DNA of 64,000 nt, taken from contig JAQZBU010000002.1 in the NCBI GenBank assembly GCA_029237735.1, positions 35,360-99,359 of the forward strand, written 5' to 3'. How positions within the stretch are numbered: position 1 is the first letter of the stretch; each line of letters starts with the position of its first letter. Source of the DNA: Ramlibacter sp. (GTDB lineage Bacteria > Pseudomonadota > Gammaproteobacteria > Burkholderiales > Burkholderiaceae_C). Positions 7,547 to 16,497 of this stretch are shown here, piece after piece. The notes below the pieces were generated by a model. It was given only the letters and a program-made list of their open reading frames with translations. It did not search any database and was not told the origin of the DNA. The position numbers were made by a program, and so were the translations under genes.

Positions 7547-8499
7547 AATCGATCCTGGTCCGCTCGTTGCTCCTGCTCCTTGCAGGAGCCCTGTTCTTCG
7601 CGGCGGTCGGCATCGTCATGACGTGGGCGCCTGACGTGCCGGTGGATGAGCTGAAGGCGCGCTGGGCGCGGCCACCTTCGCGCTTCATCGCGGTGGATGG
7701 CATGCAAGTGCACCTGCGCGATGAAGGGCCGCACGACGACCCGGCGCCCATCGTGCTGCTTCATGGCACTTCGGCCAGCCTGCACACATGGGACGGCTGG
7801 GCGCAGGCGCTGCGCGAAAAGCGGCGCGTGATCCGCTTCGACCTGCCGGGCTTCGCGCTCACCGGGCCCAACCCCGAGAACGACTATTCGATCGACGCCT
7901 ACGCGCGTTTCGTCAGGGCGGTGATGGACCAGCTGGGCGTGCAGCGCTTCGTCATCGGCGGTAACTCACTGGGTGGGCAGGTCGCTTGGGCCACGGCTGC
8001 GGCGCTGCCCGATCGCGTGACGGCCTTGATTCTGGTGGACGCCACCGGCTACCCGCCGGAATCGTTTACCCGGCAATCCGTGCCCGTGGGCTTTCGCATC
8101 GCGGCGACGCCGGGGCTGCGGCTGCTGGCGCAGTACACGCTGCCGCGCGGCATTGTAGAGCGCAGCATACGAGACGTGTACGGCGATCCCGCCAAGGTCA
8201 CTCCGGAACTCGTGGACCTGTATTCGGCGATGACGTTGCGCCAGGGCAACCGCAAGGCGCTGGGGCGCCGCCTCGAGCAGGGCTACGCGGGCGATGTCGC
8301 CCTGCTCAAGAGTATTCAGGCACCGACGCTCATCCTGTGGGGCGGGCAAGACCGCGTTGTCCCGCCGGAGGTGGCTCAGCGTTTCGCGCGCGACATCGCC
8401 GGCTCGAAACTGGTGATGTTCGACAACCTGGGCCACGTGCCGCACGAGGAAGACCCCTCGCGCACCGTTGCCGAGGTCAGGCGCTTCCTGGGATCTTGA
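7543..8499 (+). CDS. membrane-anchored alpha/beta hydrolase
   Basis: 318 residues. Residues 6-28 form an N-terminal membrane segment or uncleaved signal (LVRSLLLLLAGALFFAAVGIV). The alpha/beta-hydrolase core shows the oxyanion motif LLHGTSASLHTW, the nucleophile elbow GGNSLGG, an Asp in LWGGQDRVVPP and the His in DNLGHVPHEE. Substrate is not predictable. ATG 7543 overlaps the Fic stop (ATGA), suggesting co-expression. The 3' end overlaps the convergent SRPBCC gene by 23 bases. Confidence 0.88.
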   Translation: MKSILVRSLLLLLAGALFFAAVGIVMTWAPDVPVDELKARWARPPSRFIAVDGMQVHLRDEGPHDDPAPIVLLHGTSASLHTWDGWAQALREKRRVIRFDLPGFALTGPNPENDYSIDAYARFVRAVMDQLGVQRFVIGGNSLGGQVAWATAAALPDRVTALILVDATGYPPESFTRQSVPVGFRIAATPGLRLLAQYTLPRGIVERSIRDVYGDPAKVTPELVDLYSAMTLRQGNRKALGRRLEQGYAGDVALLKSIQAPTLILWGGQDRVVPPEVAQRFARDIAGSKLVMFDNLGHVPHEEDPSRTVAEVRRFLGS

Positions 8500-8983
8500 A
8501 GCCGCCCATGCCCCAGACACGGGTGGTGAGCACCTTGTCGAGTTGCTGGAGCATCGTGTCCCAACCTTTGCGGGACCGTTCGGCATTCGCGTGCGCGGTT
8601 TCGTCGTCGCCCATGTCATGTGTCAGCACCAGCTCGCACATCTGGGGGCCCATGGAAACGATGTCGATCGTTACACGCGTGGCTGCGTCGGAATAGGGCT
8701 CGACACTGAAGTCAAAACTCAGGCGATGAGGTCTTTCGATTTCCACATACACGCCTCGGTGCTGCGCGTCGAAGAAACTTTCGTCTCCATCGGCGTTGGG
8801 GCGCCGGTCGGTGACGGTGAATTGGCCACCCACTTGCGGATCGATCTCGCAGTGCAGAACGTTGCCGGTGCGCGTAGCGAAGAGGAAGCGCCCCGCCAGC
8901 GCCGGGGTGAGCCACGCATCGAACAAGCGCACCGAGGACACGTTGTAACGGTGCGTCACACGCACTGTGGTTGGGTTGGGCAT
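8477..8983 (-). CDS. SRPBCC/AHSA1 family protein
   Basis: 168 residues. Begins VRVTHRYNVSSVRLFDAWLTPALAGRFLF, then GGQFTVTDRR, GVYVEIERPHRLSFDF and a long C-terminal helix around RSRKGWDTMLQQLDKVL. This is the START-like AHSA1 fold, with a ligand-binding cavity of unknown specificity. It is convergent with the alpha/beta hydrolase and overlaps it slightly. Confidence 0.85.
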   Translation of the reverse strand: MPNPTTVRVTHRYNVSSVRLFDAWLTPALAGRFLFATRTGNVLHCEIDPQVGGQFTVTDRRPNADGDESFFDAQHRGVYVEIERPHRLSFDFSVEPYSDAATRVTIDIVSMGPQMCELVLTHDMGDDETAHANAERSRKGWDTMLQQLDKVLTTRVWGMGGFKIPGSA

Positions 8984-9026
8984 CCGTCGTTTATCCCGTG
9001 TGGGATGCCCCCTGTCAAGCCCACAC

Positions 9027-9290
9027 TTACTTGCTATCGGGCAATTCGATCTTCACTTCGAGTACTTCCAGGTTGTCCTGGCGCTCGACGTTGACCTTGA
9101 TGTCCTGCAGGTCGATCTTGATGTACTTCGACAGCACGGCCATCAGGTCACGCTGCAGGGCGGGCAGGTAGTCGGGCTGGCCCGTGTTGCGGCCGGTGCG
9201 CTCGTGCGCCAGGATGATCTGCAGCCGCTCTTTGGCGACACTGGCGGTCTTTTTCTTCTCGCCCAGCAGGAAGGAAAGGAATGACGCCAT
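9027..9290 (-). CDS. minE: cell division topological specificity factor MinE
   Basis: 87 residues, the normal length. Starts with the membrane-targeting [31 protein letters not shown] segment that binds MinD and stimulates its ATPase, followed by the dimerising domain ([19 protein letters not shown]). Last gene of the minCDE operon, three bases after minD. Confidence 0.97.
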   Translation of the reverse strand: MASFLSFLLGEKKKTASVAKERLQIILAHERTGRNTGQPDYLPALQRDLMAVLSKYIKIDLQDIKVNVERQDNLEVLEVKIELPDSK

Positions 9291-9293
9291 GCT

Positions 9294-10109
9294 TCACTTC
9301 GCTCCAAACAGGCGCTTGAGGAACCCGCTCTTTTGCGGATCGACGAAACGCATCGGCTTGTCCTGGCCGAGGAAGCGGTCAATGACGTCCTTGTACGCCT
9401 CGGACACATCGCTGCCCTTCATGTGCACGGCAGGCGTGCCCTGGTTGGAGGCCTGCAGCACCGTTTCGCTCTCGGGGATCACGCCGATCAGCTTGATGCG
9501 CAGGATGTCCTTGATGTCCTCGAGCGACAACATCTGCCCCTGGCCGACACGCGTCGGGTTGTAACGGGTGATGAGCAAATGTTCCTTCACCGGCTCCTTG
9601 CCCTCGATCGCGCGCTTGGTCTTGGAAGCCAGCATGCCCAGGATGCGATCGGAGTCGCGCACGGACGAGACTTCGGGGTTGGTCACCACCAGGGCTTCGT
9701 CGGCGAAATGCATCGCCATCAGCGCGCCGGTTTCGATGCCCGCCGGCGAATCGCAGACGATGTACTCGAAGCCCATTTCGCCGAGATCCTTCAGCACCTT
9801 CTCCACGCCTTCCTTGGAGAGCGCGTCCTTGTCGCGGGTCTGGGACGCGGCCAGCACGAACAGGTTGTCGCACTGCTTGTCCTTGATCAGGGCCTGGTTC
9901 AGGTTGGCCTCGCCCTGGATCACGTTGATCAGGTCGTACACGACGCGGCGCTCGCAACCCATGATCAGGTCGAGGTTGCGCAGGCCCACGTCGAAGTCGA
10001 TCACGGCGGTTTTATGTCCGGCAAGCGCCAGGCCGGACGCAAAGCTGGCGCTGGTGGTGGTCTTGCCCACCCCACCCTTGCCGGAAGTGATGACGACGAT
10101 TCTTGTCAT
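9294..10109 (-). CDS. minD: septum-site determining ATPase MinD
   Basis: 271 residues. The deviant Walker A motif SGKGGVGKTTTSA (residues 9-21), FDVGLRNLDL and VCDSPAGIE identify a ParA/MinD ATPase. The C-terminal SGFLKRLFG is the amphipathic membrane-targeting helix. With MinC and MinE it oscillates pole to pole and keeps FtsZ at mid-cell. ATG 10109 is chosen because the protein begins MTRIVVITSGKGG, as in homologues; the upstream extension is non-homologous. Confidence 0.97.
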   Translation of the reverse strand: MTRIVVITSGKGGVGKTTTSASFASGLALAGHKTAVIDFDVGLRNLDLIMGCERRVVYDLINVIQGEANLNQALIKDKQCDNLFVLAASQTRDKDALSKEGVEKVLKDLGEMGFEYIVCDSPAGIETGALMAMHFADEALVVTNPEVSSVRDSDRILGMLASKTKRAIEGKEPVKEHLLITRYNPTRVGQGQMLSLEDIKDILRIKLIGVIPESETVLQASNQGTPAVHMKGSDVSEAYKDVIDRFLGQDKPMRFVDPQKSGFLKRLFGAK

Positions 10110-10126
10110 GGGTTGAGTCCTAGGTT

Positions 10127-10882
10127 TCATTGAAGAGGGTCCATCACCAGCTTGCCTTCGGCGCCGCCCACCAGTCGCACCTGGGTTGGCCGGGCCAGCA
10201 CGTTGGCGGGCAGGGGGATTTCGCTGGTGCGGTACACACCGGCGATGGAAATGAGTTCGGGTTCGAGGCACAGTGAGATGATCCGCGCCTCGGTATTGCC
10301 GCGCGCGCCGGCGATGGCCTTGCCGCGCAGCGGTGCGTACACATGGATGCTGCCGTCGGCGATGACTTCGGCACCCGCGTTGACCATGCTGAGGACGACC
10401 AGGTCGCGGCCGCGCGCGTAGATCTGCTGGCCGGAGCGCAGGGGCTTGTCGATGATGAGGGCGGTGGCGAGCCCTTCGACAGGCTCGGTGCGAACGGGCG
10501 GCGGTGCCGGGCTCCTGTTTTGCTCTCTCCCCTTGCGGGGGAGGGGTGGGGTGGGGGCAGCATCCTGCGCAGGCGCCAGCCCCGCTTCGAGCGCCGCACG
10601 CATCTGCTGCTCGTTGCCGCCGCGCGCCGCCACCGGCATCACCTTGTAACCACGCAGCAGCGAAATCAGCGGCGCGAAGTCAAGTTGCGCCTCGCCGAGT
10701 GGCGACAAGTCGATCACCAGCGGATCGTTGTCGAAAAAATCGGGGAGGTCTCCGAAGCGCGTGGCGAGCTCCGCCGCAAGCGCGCCGAGATCGGCGGATT
10801 TGAGCAGCAGCGCAACCAGCGGAAGGTTCGCGCTCTTGATCTCGAACGTGGCAGGGGCGCGTCCTGCGAGGGCAACGGTCAT
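10127..10882 (-). CDS. minC: septum-site determining protein MinC
   Basis: 251 residues. The N-terminal FtsZ-inhibiting domain (FEIKSANLPLVALLLKS ... PLVIDLSPL) is joined to the C-terminal MinD-binding beta-helix domain (ALIIDKPLRSGQQIYARGRDLVVLSMVNAGAEVIADGSIHVYAPLRGKA, quoted here only by its start and end features). Between them, about 28 residues (PTPPLPRKGREQ, then PVRTEPVEG) are encoded by two dispersed repeats inserted in frame at 10520-10559 and 10472-10498. First gene of minCDE. Confidence 0.95.
   Translation of the reverse strand: MTVALAGRAPATFEIKSANLPLVALLLKSADLGALAAELATRFGDLPDFFDNDPLVIDLSPLGEAQLDFAPLISLLRGYKVMPVAARGGNEQQMRAALEAGLAPAQDAAPTPPLPRKGREQNRSPAPPPVRTEPVEGLATALIIDKPLRSGQQIYARGRDLVVLSMVNAGAEVIADGSIHVYAPLRGKAIAGARGNTEARIISLCLEPELISIAGVYRTSEIPLPANVLARPTQVRLVGGAEGKLVMDPLQ
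10472..10498. repeat. dispersed palindromic repeat inside minC linker
   Basis: CCCTTCGACAGGCTC followed by GGTGCGAACGGG, a widespread proteobacterial interspersed repeat normally found between genes. Here it is translated as PVRTEPVEG within the MinC interdomain linker. Confidence 0.75.
10520..10559. repeat. CTCTCCCC/GGGGGAG repeat inside minC linker
   Basis: CTCTCCCCTTGCGGGGGAG is followed by GGGTGGGGTGGGGG. A related copy lies between genes at 52878-52915. In minC it is translated as APTPPLPRKGRE. The palindrome is typical of intergenic repeats in high-GC proteobacteria. Confidence 0.7.
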
Positions 10883-11039
10883 TGAACGTAACGTGTGGCG
10901 GTGGCCAGCTGAAGCAAAAAGCGGCGAATCTTAACAGCCACGCGCCAGCGCCGTCCTACAGATTCTGTTGCCAATTGCACCTGCCGCGCGCAAGGAGCGG
11001 GCACCACACTGAATCCGGAAGCCACTTCAAGGAGCAGCC

Positions 11040-11327
11040 ATGAAGATCTACCATCGTCCGTCCCACTGGGTCGTGGTGGCTCTGGTCCTGGCGGCCTTTT
11101 TGCTGACGCTGACGGAGGTCCATGGGCAAGGGCGCGAAGGCACCGCCGATGCGAGCGTCGCCGGTGCCACCACGGATATGACGGTGCGCAAGGGCAAGGA
11201 AGTGACGCCGCAACGCGACAAGAGCCTGGCGAAGGACCAGCGCAGCGCCAAGAAAGCGGTGCGAGGTGTCAAGCGCAGCATCAGCCGCGCCAGGCACGGC
11301 ACGAGCCCTGTGGACTCTATCAAGTAG
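11040..11327 (+). CDS. small secreted or membrane-anchored basic protein
   Basis: 95 residues with AAGGAG before the ATG. Residues 10-27 are hydrophobic (WVVVALVLAAFLLTLTEV), giving a signal peptide or anchor, followed by a Lys/Arg-rich domain (KGKEVTPQRDKSLAKDQRSAKK). No family recognised. A GTCCTACA motif lies at 10953-10960, about 80 bases upstream in the same orientation. Confidence 0.65.
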   Translation: MKIYHRPSHWVVVALVLAAFLLTLTEVHGQGREGTADASVAGATTDMTVRKGKEVTPQRDKSLAKDQRSAKKAVRGVKRSISRARHGTSPVDSIK

Positions 11328-11378
11328 GGGCATCTTCGCGGTGACGGCCGCCTTTACATGGGACGGTTAACATCGCCC

Positions 11379-11732
11379 ATGCAAGACACCAAACTGACCG
11401 GCATCGTTCACGCCTATTTTGGCGCATACGAAAGCGAAAACCGCGAAGTTGCCGAGACGCTGCTCTCCGACGACTTCACCTTCACCAGCCCCAACGACGA
11501 CGCGATCGATCGCGCCACATATTTCGAGCGTTGCTGGCCCAACAGCGACATCGCGCGCGACCAGCAGATCGAGAAGATCTTGATCGACGGTGACAAGGCC
11601 TTCGTCACCTACCTGTGCTCATCGGCGGGCAAGTCTTACCGCAACACCGAGTTCCTCACTTTCGTCGATGGCCGCATCGCGAGCGTCAACGTGTACTTCG
11701 GCGCGTCCTACCAGGACGGCGTGTTGCAGTAA
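11379..11732 (+). CDS. NTF2-like (SnoaL) family protein
   Basis: 117 residues: VHAYFGAYESENREVAETLLSDDFTFTSP, then YFERCWPNSD and TEFLTFVDGRIASVNVYFG, the cone-shaped NTF2-like fold. Members include ketosteroid isomerase-like enzymes and ligand-binding proteins; function is unknown. ATG 11379 (MQDTKL) is preferred over the in-frame codon at 11358. Confidence 0.82.
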   Translation: MQDTKLTGIVHAYFGAYESENREVAETLLSDDFTFTSPNDDAIDRATYFERCWPNSDIARDQQIEKILIDGDKAFVTYLCSSAGKSYRNTEFLTFVDGRIASVNVYFGASYQDGVLQ

Positions 11733-11738
11733 CAGGCG

Positions 11739-11758
11739 GGTGGGCACTTGTGCCCACC
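11739..11758. terminator. bidirectional hairpin between convergent genes
   Basis: GGTGGGCAC and GTGCCCACC form a perfect 9-base stem with a TT loop, 7 bases after the NTF2-like stop and 21 bases before the udgX stop on the other strand. A two-way terminator is the likely role. Confidence 0.6.
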
Positions 11759-11778
11759 ATCATCCGAAATCCCCAGAC

Positions 11779-12372
11779 CTACCGAAGGATCGCTCTTGCC
11801 TTGGCGAGGTCCGCGGCGAAGGCGGTGAATGCCGCGTCGCGGTCCTCGGGCGGAACGCGCAGCAGCGCCGAGGGGTGCAGGGTGATCAGCACCGGTCGGC
11901 CATCCTCACGGTCCAGCCACTGGCCTCTCGCGGCCATCACGGGAACAGCGCGGCCCACCAGCGAGCGCGCGGCCGTAGAGCCCAGCGCGACGATGGCTTC
12001 GGGCTTTACCAAGGCGATTTCATCCGCCAGCCAATGCAGGCATGCCGCGGCTTCGCGCTGCGTCGGAGTCTTGTGGATGCGCCGCTTGCCGCGCAGCTCG
12101 AACTTGAAATGCTTCAGGGCATTGGAGACGAACACCTGCTCCCTCGGAATGCCCACCTGCTCCAGCGCCTGTGAGAGCAATTTGCCCGCGGGCCCGACAA
12201 AGGGATGGCCCTGCAAGTCTTCCTGGTCGCCGGGCTGTTCGCCGACCAGCATCAAACGCGCCTTCGGGTTGCCCTCGCCGATCACCGACTGTGTCGCGTA
12301 TTGACCGATCGGGCACTCGCGGCAGGCCATCGTGGCGGCCTTCAACCCGGCGAGCGAGCGGATTCTGGGCAT
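11779..12372 (-). CDS. udgX: UdgX family uracil-DNA binding protein
   Basis: 197 residues. Superfamily motif GEQPGDQED (44-52) and the UdgX-specific loop KRRIH (96-100); the His of this loop forms a covalent bond to uracil-DNA in characterised UdgX. Cys17, Cys20 and Cys111 are probable Fe-S ligands. HPSALLR is the second active-site motif. An AAGG sequence precedes ATG 12372. The DUF4130 gene lies directly upstream in the same frame, separated by one TGA and three codons; these two domains are often fused elsewhere. Confidence 0.92.
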   Translation of the reverse strand: MPRIRSLAGLKAATMACRECPIGQYATQSVIGEGNPKARLMLVGEQPGDQEDLQGHPFVGPAGKLLSQALEQVGIPREQVFVSNALKHFKFELRGKRRIHKTPTQREAAACLHWLADEIALVKPEAIVALGSTAARSLVGRAVPVMAARGQWLDREDGRPVLITLHPSALLRVPPEDRDAAFTAFAADLAKARAILR

Positions 12373-12381
12373 CGCCAGCCT

Positions 12382-13086
12382 TCACGGCGCGATGGCGCCC
12401 TCGTTACCGGACGAATCCCTCGCGCGCGCGCCGAAGACGCTGCGATAGCGGGCCAGCCACACATCCTCCGGAGCATCCTGAGGCGGCGCCTCGGCGCGAG
12501 CGAGGCCCGGAGCGAAATGCAGCTGCTTGCCGTCCCACTCCACTGAACGCTCGGGCGTGAGGATGGCCCAGCGCGAATCGCGCGAACGCTTGGCAAACCA
12601 CGGCGCGGCCGCCTCGACGATGTGATGCACGGGCTCGTACCAGGCCACTTGGAGCGGCGGCGTCTGTCCATCGTCCACGGCGTGGAAGCGCACCAAGGCC
12701 TTCATCTTGTGGAGATCGCGGCGAACGGCCTGCCCCATCTGGTGCGCGTGCAGCATGTCAGGGTCGATCGGGTCGTGGCGCAGGCCGGGTTCATGCACCA
12801 GCCGCCACAGCAGTCGATAGAGCAAGGCGAAGCGATCGGGATCATGGTGCAGCACCACGATTTCGCACAACCGCAAGAACGACGCGGGCACGATCGCCGA
12901 GGCGGCCTTGGGCACGCCATGGGGGCGGCTGTCGGCCGCCGCCGCCGGGTCGGCGTACAGGTCGGAGTTCTGCGCACGCGCGGTTTGCCAGTGCACGGCC
13001 TCGGGCGGCACTTGCTGCGACAGCAAGGCGCGGGCCTCTTCGCGGAAGCCTGCGAGGTCGGTTTCGCTGGCCAGCCGCGCTTCCAC
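12382..13086 (-). CDS. DUF4130 domain putative DNA metabolism protein
   Basis: 234 residues starting with GTG 13086. PASFLRLCEIVVLHHDPDRFALLYRLLWRL and MGQAVRRDLHKMKALVRFHAV are hallmarks of DUF4130 (TIGR03915-like), which accompanies UdgX and a SplB-like radical SAM protein in other genomes. The radical SAM partner is not in this window. The frame continues into udgX after a single stop codon. Biochemical function is unknown; a role in DNA repair or modification is inferred from context. Confidence 0.85.
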   Translation of the reverse strand: MEARLASETDLAGFREEARALLSQQVPPEAVHWQTARAQNSDLYADPAAAADSRPHGVPKAASAIVPASFLRLCEIVVLHHDPDRFALLYRLLWRLVHEPGLRHDPIDPDMLHAHQMGQAVRRDLHKMKALVRFHAVDDGQTPPLQVAWYEPVHHIVEAAAPWFAKRSRDSRWAILTPERSVEWDGKQLHFAPGLARAEAPPQDAPEDVWLARYRSVFGARARDSSGNEGAIAP

Positions 13087-13144
13087 GTCAGGCTTTCAAG
13101 CAGGGTTGCGGGGTTGTCATGATGAATGCCATGGGGATGCTCCG

Positions 13145-14176
13145 TTATTTGTGTGCGAGCTTCTTCGCGTTGATTTCCATCGCGAGGTAAAGCAGGGAAG
13201 CCACCATGAGCGGCACGATGTAGTAGATGGCGCGGTAGCCCAGCAGCGCGCCGATCAGCCGGCCCTCGGACACCACATGCGACAGCAGCGCGACGAACAC
13301 AAACTCGAAAACGCCCAGGCCCGCGGGCACGTGGGCGATCACGCCCGCGATGGCGCCGATCAGCAGCACCGCGAGCACGTCGGTGTACGGCACCCGTTGC
13401 TGCAGCAGGATGAAGACCACGCCCCCCATCACGCTCCAATTGATGCAGGAGATCAGCATTTGCAGCAGGGCCATGCGCCAGGGCGGCAGGTACAGGTCGT
13501 GCCCGCGCAGTGTCCAGACACGGTCGCCCAGCCGCACGCACGCGACGACGTAGCCCAGCGAGATCGCCACCAACGCCGCGCCTACCCACTGCAGGCCATG
13601 GTTGCCCATGTTCCAACTCGGCGGCAACGCAAGCGGCTTGACGAGGAACAGCAGGCCGGCCAGCAGCATGTAACCCAGCCAGTTGGTCAGCATGCTGATC
13701 GACACGACGCGCGTGATCACGCCTTTTCGCAGGCCGAGACGGCTGTAGAGACGGTAGCGGAACCCCACCCCGCCCACGAGCGAGCCGATGCACAGGTTGA
13801 ACGCGTAGCTCACGAAGTTCACCGCCATCACCGTGAGTGTGGGCAGGCTGTGTCCTGTATATCGGCGCCCGATCAGGTCGAAGCAGCTGTACAGCAAATG
13901 GCTGCAGGCGGCCAGCACAGCGGCCACCGCCAGGGCGGGCGCGGGTATGCTGACGACCGAGGCCCACACATCGTCCCAGTCTATGTTGCGTGCATAGCGC
14001 ACGAGCAGGGTGGTGACTGCCGCGAAGAACAAGAGTGAGAGACCGCGCTTAATCCACGTCCAACGTGGGTGCGGGTGCAGCGGCATGCCGAACGGCACCG
14101 ACTCGTCCTGCGCGGCCGCGGCACGCCGCGGCCGGGGCTTGACCAGGGCGTTGCGGGGCAGCGTGCGAGACGACAC
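13145..14176 (-). CDS. ybhN: lysylphosphatidylglycerol synthase-like membrane protein (YbhN/UPF0104)
   Basis: 343 residues with about eight hydrophobic segments (LSLLFFAAVTTLLVRYA; LAVAAVLAACSHLLYS; VLLIGAIAGVIAHVPAGLGVFEFVF; IVPLMVASLLYLAM). The GVIAHVPAGLGVFE motif is typical of the MprF-type flippase domain. I chose GTG 14176 because AGGAG lies 7 bases before it and it follows the clsB stop closely. The aminoacyl-transferase domain of full MprF is missing. It forms an operon with ybhP and clsB, as in E. coli. Confidence 0.88.
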   Translation of the reverse strand: MSSRTLPRNALVKPRPRRAAAAQDESVPFGMPLHPHPRWTWIKRGLSLLFFAAVTTLLVRYARNIDWDDVWASVVSIPAPALAVAAVLAACSHLLYSCFDLIGRRYTGHSLPTLTVMAVNFVSYAFNLCIGSLVGGVGFRYRLYSRLGLRKGVITRVVSISMLTNWLGYMLLAGLLFLVKPLALPPSWNMGNHGLQWVGAALVAISLGYVVACVRLGDRVWTLRGHDLYLPPWRMALLQMLISCINWSVMGGVVFILLQQRVPYTDVLAVLLIGAIAGVIAHVPAGLGVFEFVFVALLSHVVSEGRLIGALLGYRAIYYIVPLMVASLLYLAMEINAKKLAHK

Positions 14177-14180
14177 GGGG

Positions 14181-15443
14181 TTACTCCTTGCTGCCGTTGC
14201 CGGCATGCCCCGCGTGGCTGCCGTATGCTTGCCGGAAACTGCTGGCCAGTGCCGGCAGCAGGCGCGGCACATGGCGAGGCAGCCAGGTCGCAAGGCCCGG
14301 GTAGAGGCGGGTGAAGTGGTACGCGATGAAGCTTCGCGCCACCTGCCAGCCGCTCACCGGGCCGAGGGCTTCGGGCTCGACCTGCGTGCAACTGCGCTGC
14401 ATCATCAGCTCCAGCCGTTCATGAAGATGCTGGTTGAAGGCGCGGTCGCGGATGATGACGTTGGCCTCGAGGTTCAGCGACAGGCTCAGCGGGTCGAGGT
14501 TGCTGGAGCCGACAGTCGCCCACTCGTCGTCCATCAGCGCCACCTTGCCGTGCAGCGGCCGCTCGCAATACTCATAGATGCGCACGCCCGCTCTCAGCAG
14601 CTGGTGGTACAGCATCGTGGCGGCGGTCTTCACGATCGGCATGTCGGGCTGGCCCTGAAGGATCAGGCTCACTTCCACCCCGCGCCGTGCCGCGCGGCGC
14701 AGCTCGCGCATGAAGCGGTAGCCCGGGAAGAAGTAGGCGTTCGCGATGATGACGCGCTGTCGCGCCGCCCGGATGGCGATGCGATAGTGGCGCTCGATGT
14801 CGCTGGAATGCTCGGCGTTGTCGCGCACCACGAGCATGGCCGCGGCCGAGCCGGCGTGCGGCATGGTCTTCGGGCTCGCGCGCATGCTGCGGCGCCAGCG
14901 CCACCATTGCCGCTGGGGCTCGTAGCGCTGGCCCTGGGCCAGCGTGCTGTGCGTGAACCGGTGGATTTCCGCGACCAGCGGTCCGTGGATTTCCACCGCG
15001 TAGTCCTGCTTGGCCTCCGGGCCGAAGTCCGCAAGATGGTCGGCTGAGTAATTGATGCCGCCGACAAAGGCGGTGGCCCCGTCCACCACCACGATCTTGC
15101 GGTGCATGCGCCGCAGCATGTTGATGCGCCAACCCATGAAGCGCTTGCCCGGGTCGAACACATGGACGCGCACGCCGGATTCCGCGAGCGAGCCGATGAA
15201 GCGGTCCGACAGGTCAGGCGAACCGAAGCCGTCCACAGTCACGTCGACCTGCACGCCGCGCTTGGCGGCGGCCACCAGCGCATGGTGCAATTGCAGGCCG
15301 ACCTTGTCCTCGAACAGGATGAAGGTCTCCACGATCACCTCCTGCTTCGCGTTGGCGATGCAGGCGAAAACGCGCGGGAAGAACTCCTCGCCGTTCTCGA
15401 GGAGGCGGATGTCGTTGCCCTCGATCCATCTACGGCTGTTCAT
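14181..15443 (-). CDS. clsB: cardiolipin synthase ClsB-like (phospholipase D family)
   Basis: 420 residues. Two HKD motifs: [16 protein letters not shown] from His114 and [18 protein letters not shown] from His298. This matches the single-chain ClsB arrangement without an N-terminal membrane pair. ClsB joins phosphatidylglycerol units (or PG with PE) into cardiolipin at the inner membrane. The ATG overlaps the ybhP stop (ATGA), and ybhN follows, matching the E. coli ybhP-clsB-ybhN order. Confidence 0.93.
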   Translation of the reverse strand: MNSRRWIEGNDIRLLENGEEFFPRVFACIANAKQEVIVETFILFEDKVGLQLHHALVAAAKRGVQVDVTVDGFGSPDLSDRFIGSLAESGVRVHVFDPGKRFMGWRINMLRRMHRKIVVVDGATAFVGGINYSADHLADFGPEAKQDYAVEIHGPLVAEIHRFTHSTLAQGQRYEPQRQWWRWRRSMRASPKTMPHAGSAAAMLVVRDNAEHSSDIERHYRIAIRAARQRVIIANAYFFPGYRFMRELRRAARRGVEVSLILQGQPDMPIVKTAATMLYHQLLRAGVRIYEYCERPLHGKVALMDDEWATVGSSNLDPLSLSLNLEANVIIRDRAFNQHLHERLELMMQRSCTQVEPEALGPVSGWQVARSFIAYHFTRLYPGLATWLPRHVPRLLPALASSFRQAYGSHAGHAGNGSKE

Positions 15444-16210
15444 AGGTGAATCTCCGCGGCCAGCGGCGCGTGGTCGGACAGGTGTGACCAGGGGCGGCGC
15501 GGCAGCACGACAGGCAGGTGGACCGAGGCGTTGCGCACATAAATGCGGTCCAGGGCCAGGATCGGGAAGCGCGCGGGGAAGGTGCGGGCCGATTCGCCGT
15601 ACGCGGTGACAAAGACCTCCTTGAGTCCCGCCTCGCGCCACAGCAGGTCATGCGCGCGGCGCCGCCAGTCGTTGAAATCCCCCGCAACAATCAGGGGGGC
15701 CTCGGGCGGCACTTCCGTGCGCACGATCTCGCACAGCAGCTCGAGCTGCTGCTGGCGGTGCGCCTCGGCCAAGCCCAGGTGCACGCAGATCGCATGCACC
15801 TGGGGCTCGTGCCCCGGTATGCTCAGCACGCAGTGCAACAGGCCGCGCTTTTCCGGGCCGGCGATCGAGACGTCGTGGTTCTGGTAGTGCACGATAGGAA
15901 ACTTCGACATCACCGCATTGCCGTGGTGCCCCTTCGGGTACACCACGTTGCGGCCGTAGGCGAACTGCGGCCAGATGCTGTCGGCCAGGAATTCGTAGTG
16001 CGGCGCCTCCGGCCATCCGTTGACCTTCTTGCCGGGCTCCTCGTGCGTGCCCAGCACTTCCTGCAGGAACACGACGTCTGCCCCCACCTTGCGCACGGCG
16101 TCGCGCAGCTCGGGGAGAATGAACTTGCGGTTGAAGGTGGTGAACCCCTTGTGGGTGTTGACCGTCATCACGGTCAACTGCGGCGGGGCGGTGGCCACGG
16201 TGTCGGTCAT
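15440..16210 (-). CDS. ybhP: endonuclease/exonuclease/phosphatase family protein YbhP
   Basis: 256 residues. EEP fold: [32 protein letters not shown] (catalytic Glu), [38 protein letters not shown] and [12 protein letters not shown] (Asp-His pair). Members hydrolyse phosphodiester bonds in nucleic acids or lipids; the link to clsB suggests a lipid-related role. First gene of the cluster. Two TGTAGGAC motifs (16274, 16372) lie upstream, oriented towards it. Confidence 0.9.
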   Translation of the reverse strand: MTDTVATAPPQLTVMTVNTHKGFTTFNRKFILPELRDAVRKVGADVVFLQEVLGTHEEPGKKVNGWPEAPHYEFLADSIWPQFAYGRNVVYPKGHHGNAVMSKFPIVHYQNHDVSIAGPEKRGLLHCVLSIPGHEPQVHAICVHLGLAEAHRQQQLELLCEIVRTEVPPEAPLIVAGDFNDWRRRAHDLLWREAGLKEVFVTAYGESARTFPARFPILALDRIYVRNASVHLPVVLPRRPWSHLSDHAPLAAEIHL

Positions 16211-16273
16211 AGGCAATCCGGGAGGTCTCTCAAAGGGGGAAAGTTCGTTGTACTGCCGGGCTACACATGGAGG

Positions 16274-16281
16274 TGTAGGAC
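16274..16281 (-). promoter_or_regulatory. GTCCTACA motif upstream of ybhP
   Basis: One of seven near-identical intergenic octamers in this window, preceded on the minus strand by GCGCGCC. It lies 64 bases before the ybhP ATG. The role is unknown; a -10-like element of an alternative sigma factor or a repeat core are both possible. Confidence 0.35.
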
Positions 16282-16497
16282 GGCGCGCAGACTTGGTGTC
16301 GCCCCCCCGCAGCGCTCTCGCACTTGCCCGCATCCGCAAAAAATCGAGGGCCGATGCGAAGGGGATTGCCTTGTAGGACTGCGTGCAAACGTTGCGACAG
16401 CCGGCGCTGATGAGCCATGACGGCGCATTTCCATTTTTTGCATAGCGGCGCTGAACCAGGCCCCGGCTACGCCCGGGTTTGATAACACTCCCAGCAC

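Noticed and set aside
16211..16497. Hidden gene in the 287-base gap before pagL
   Set aside because: Short frames only, without ribosome sites; apart from two TGTAGGAC motifs nothing is seen.
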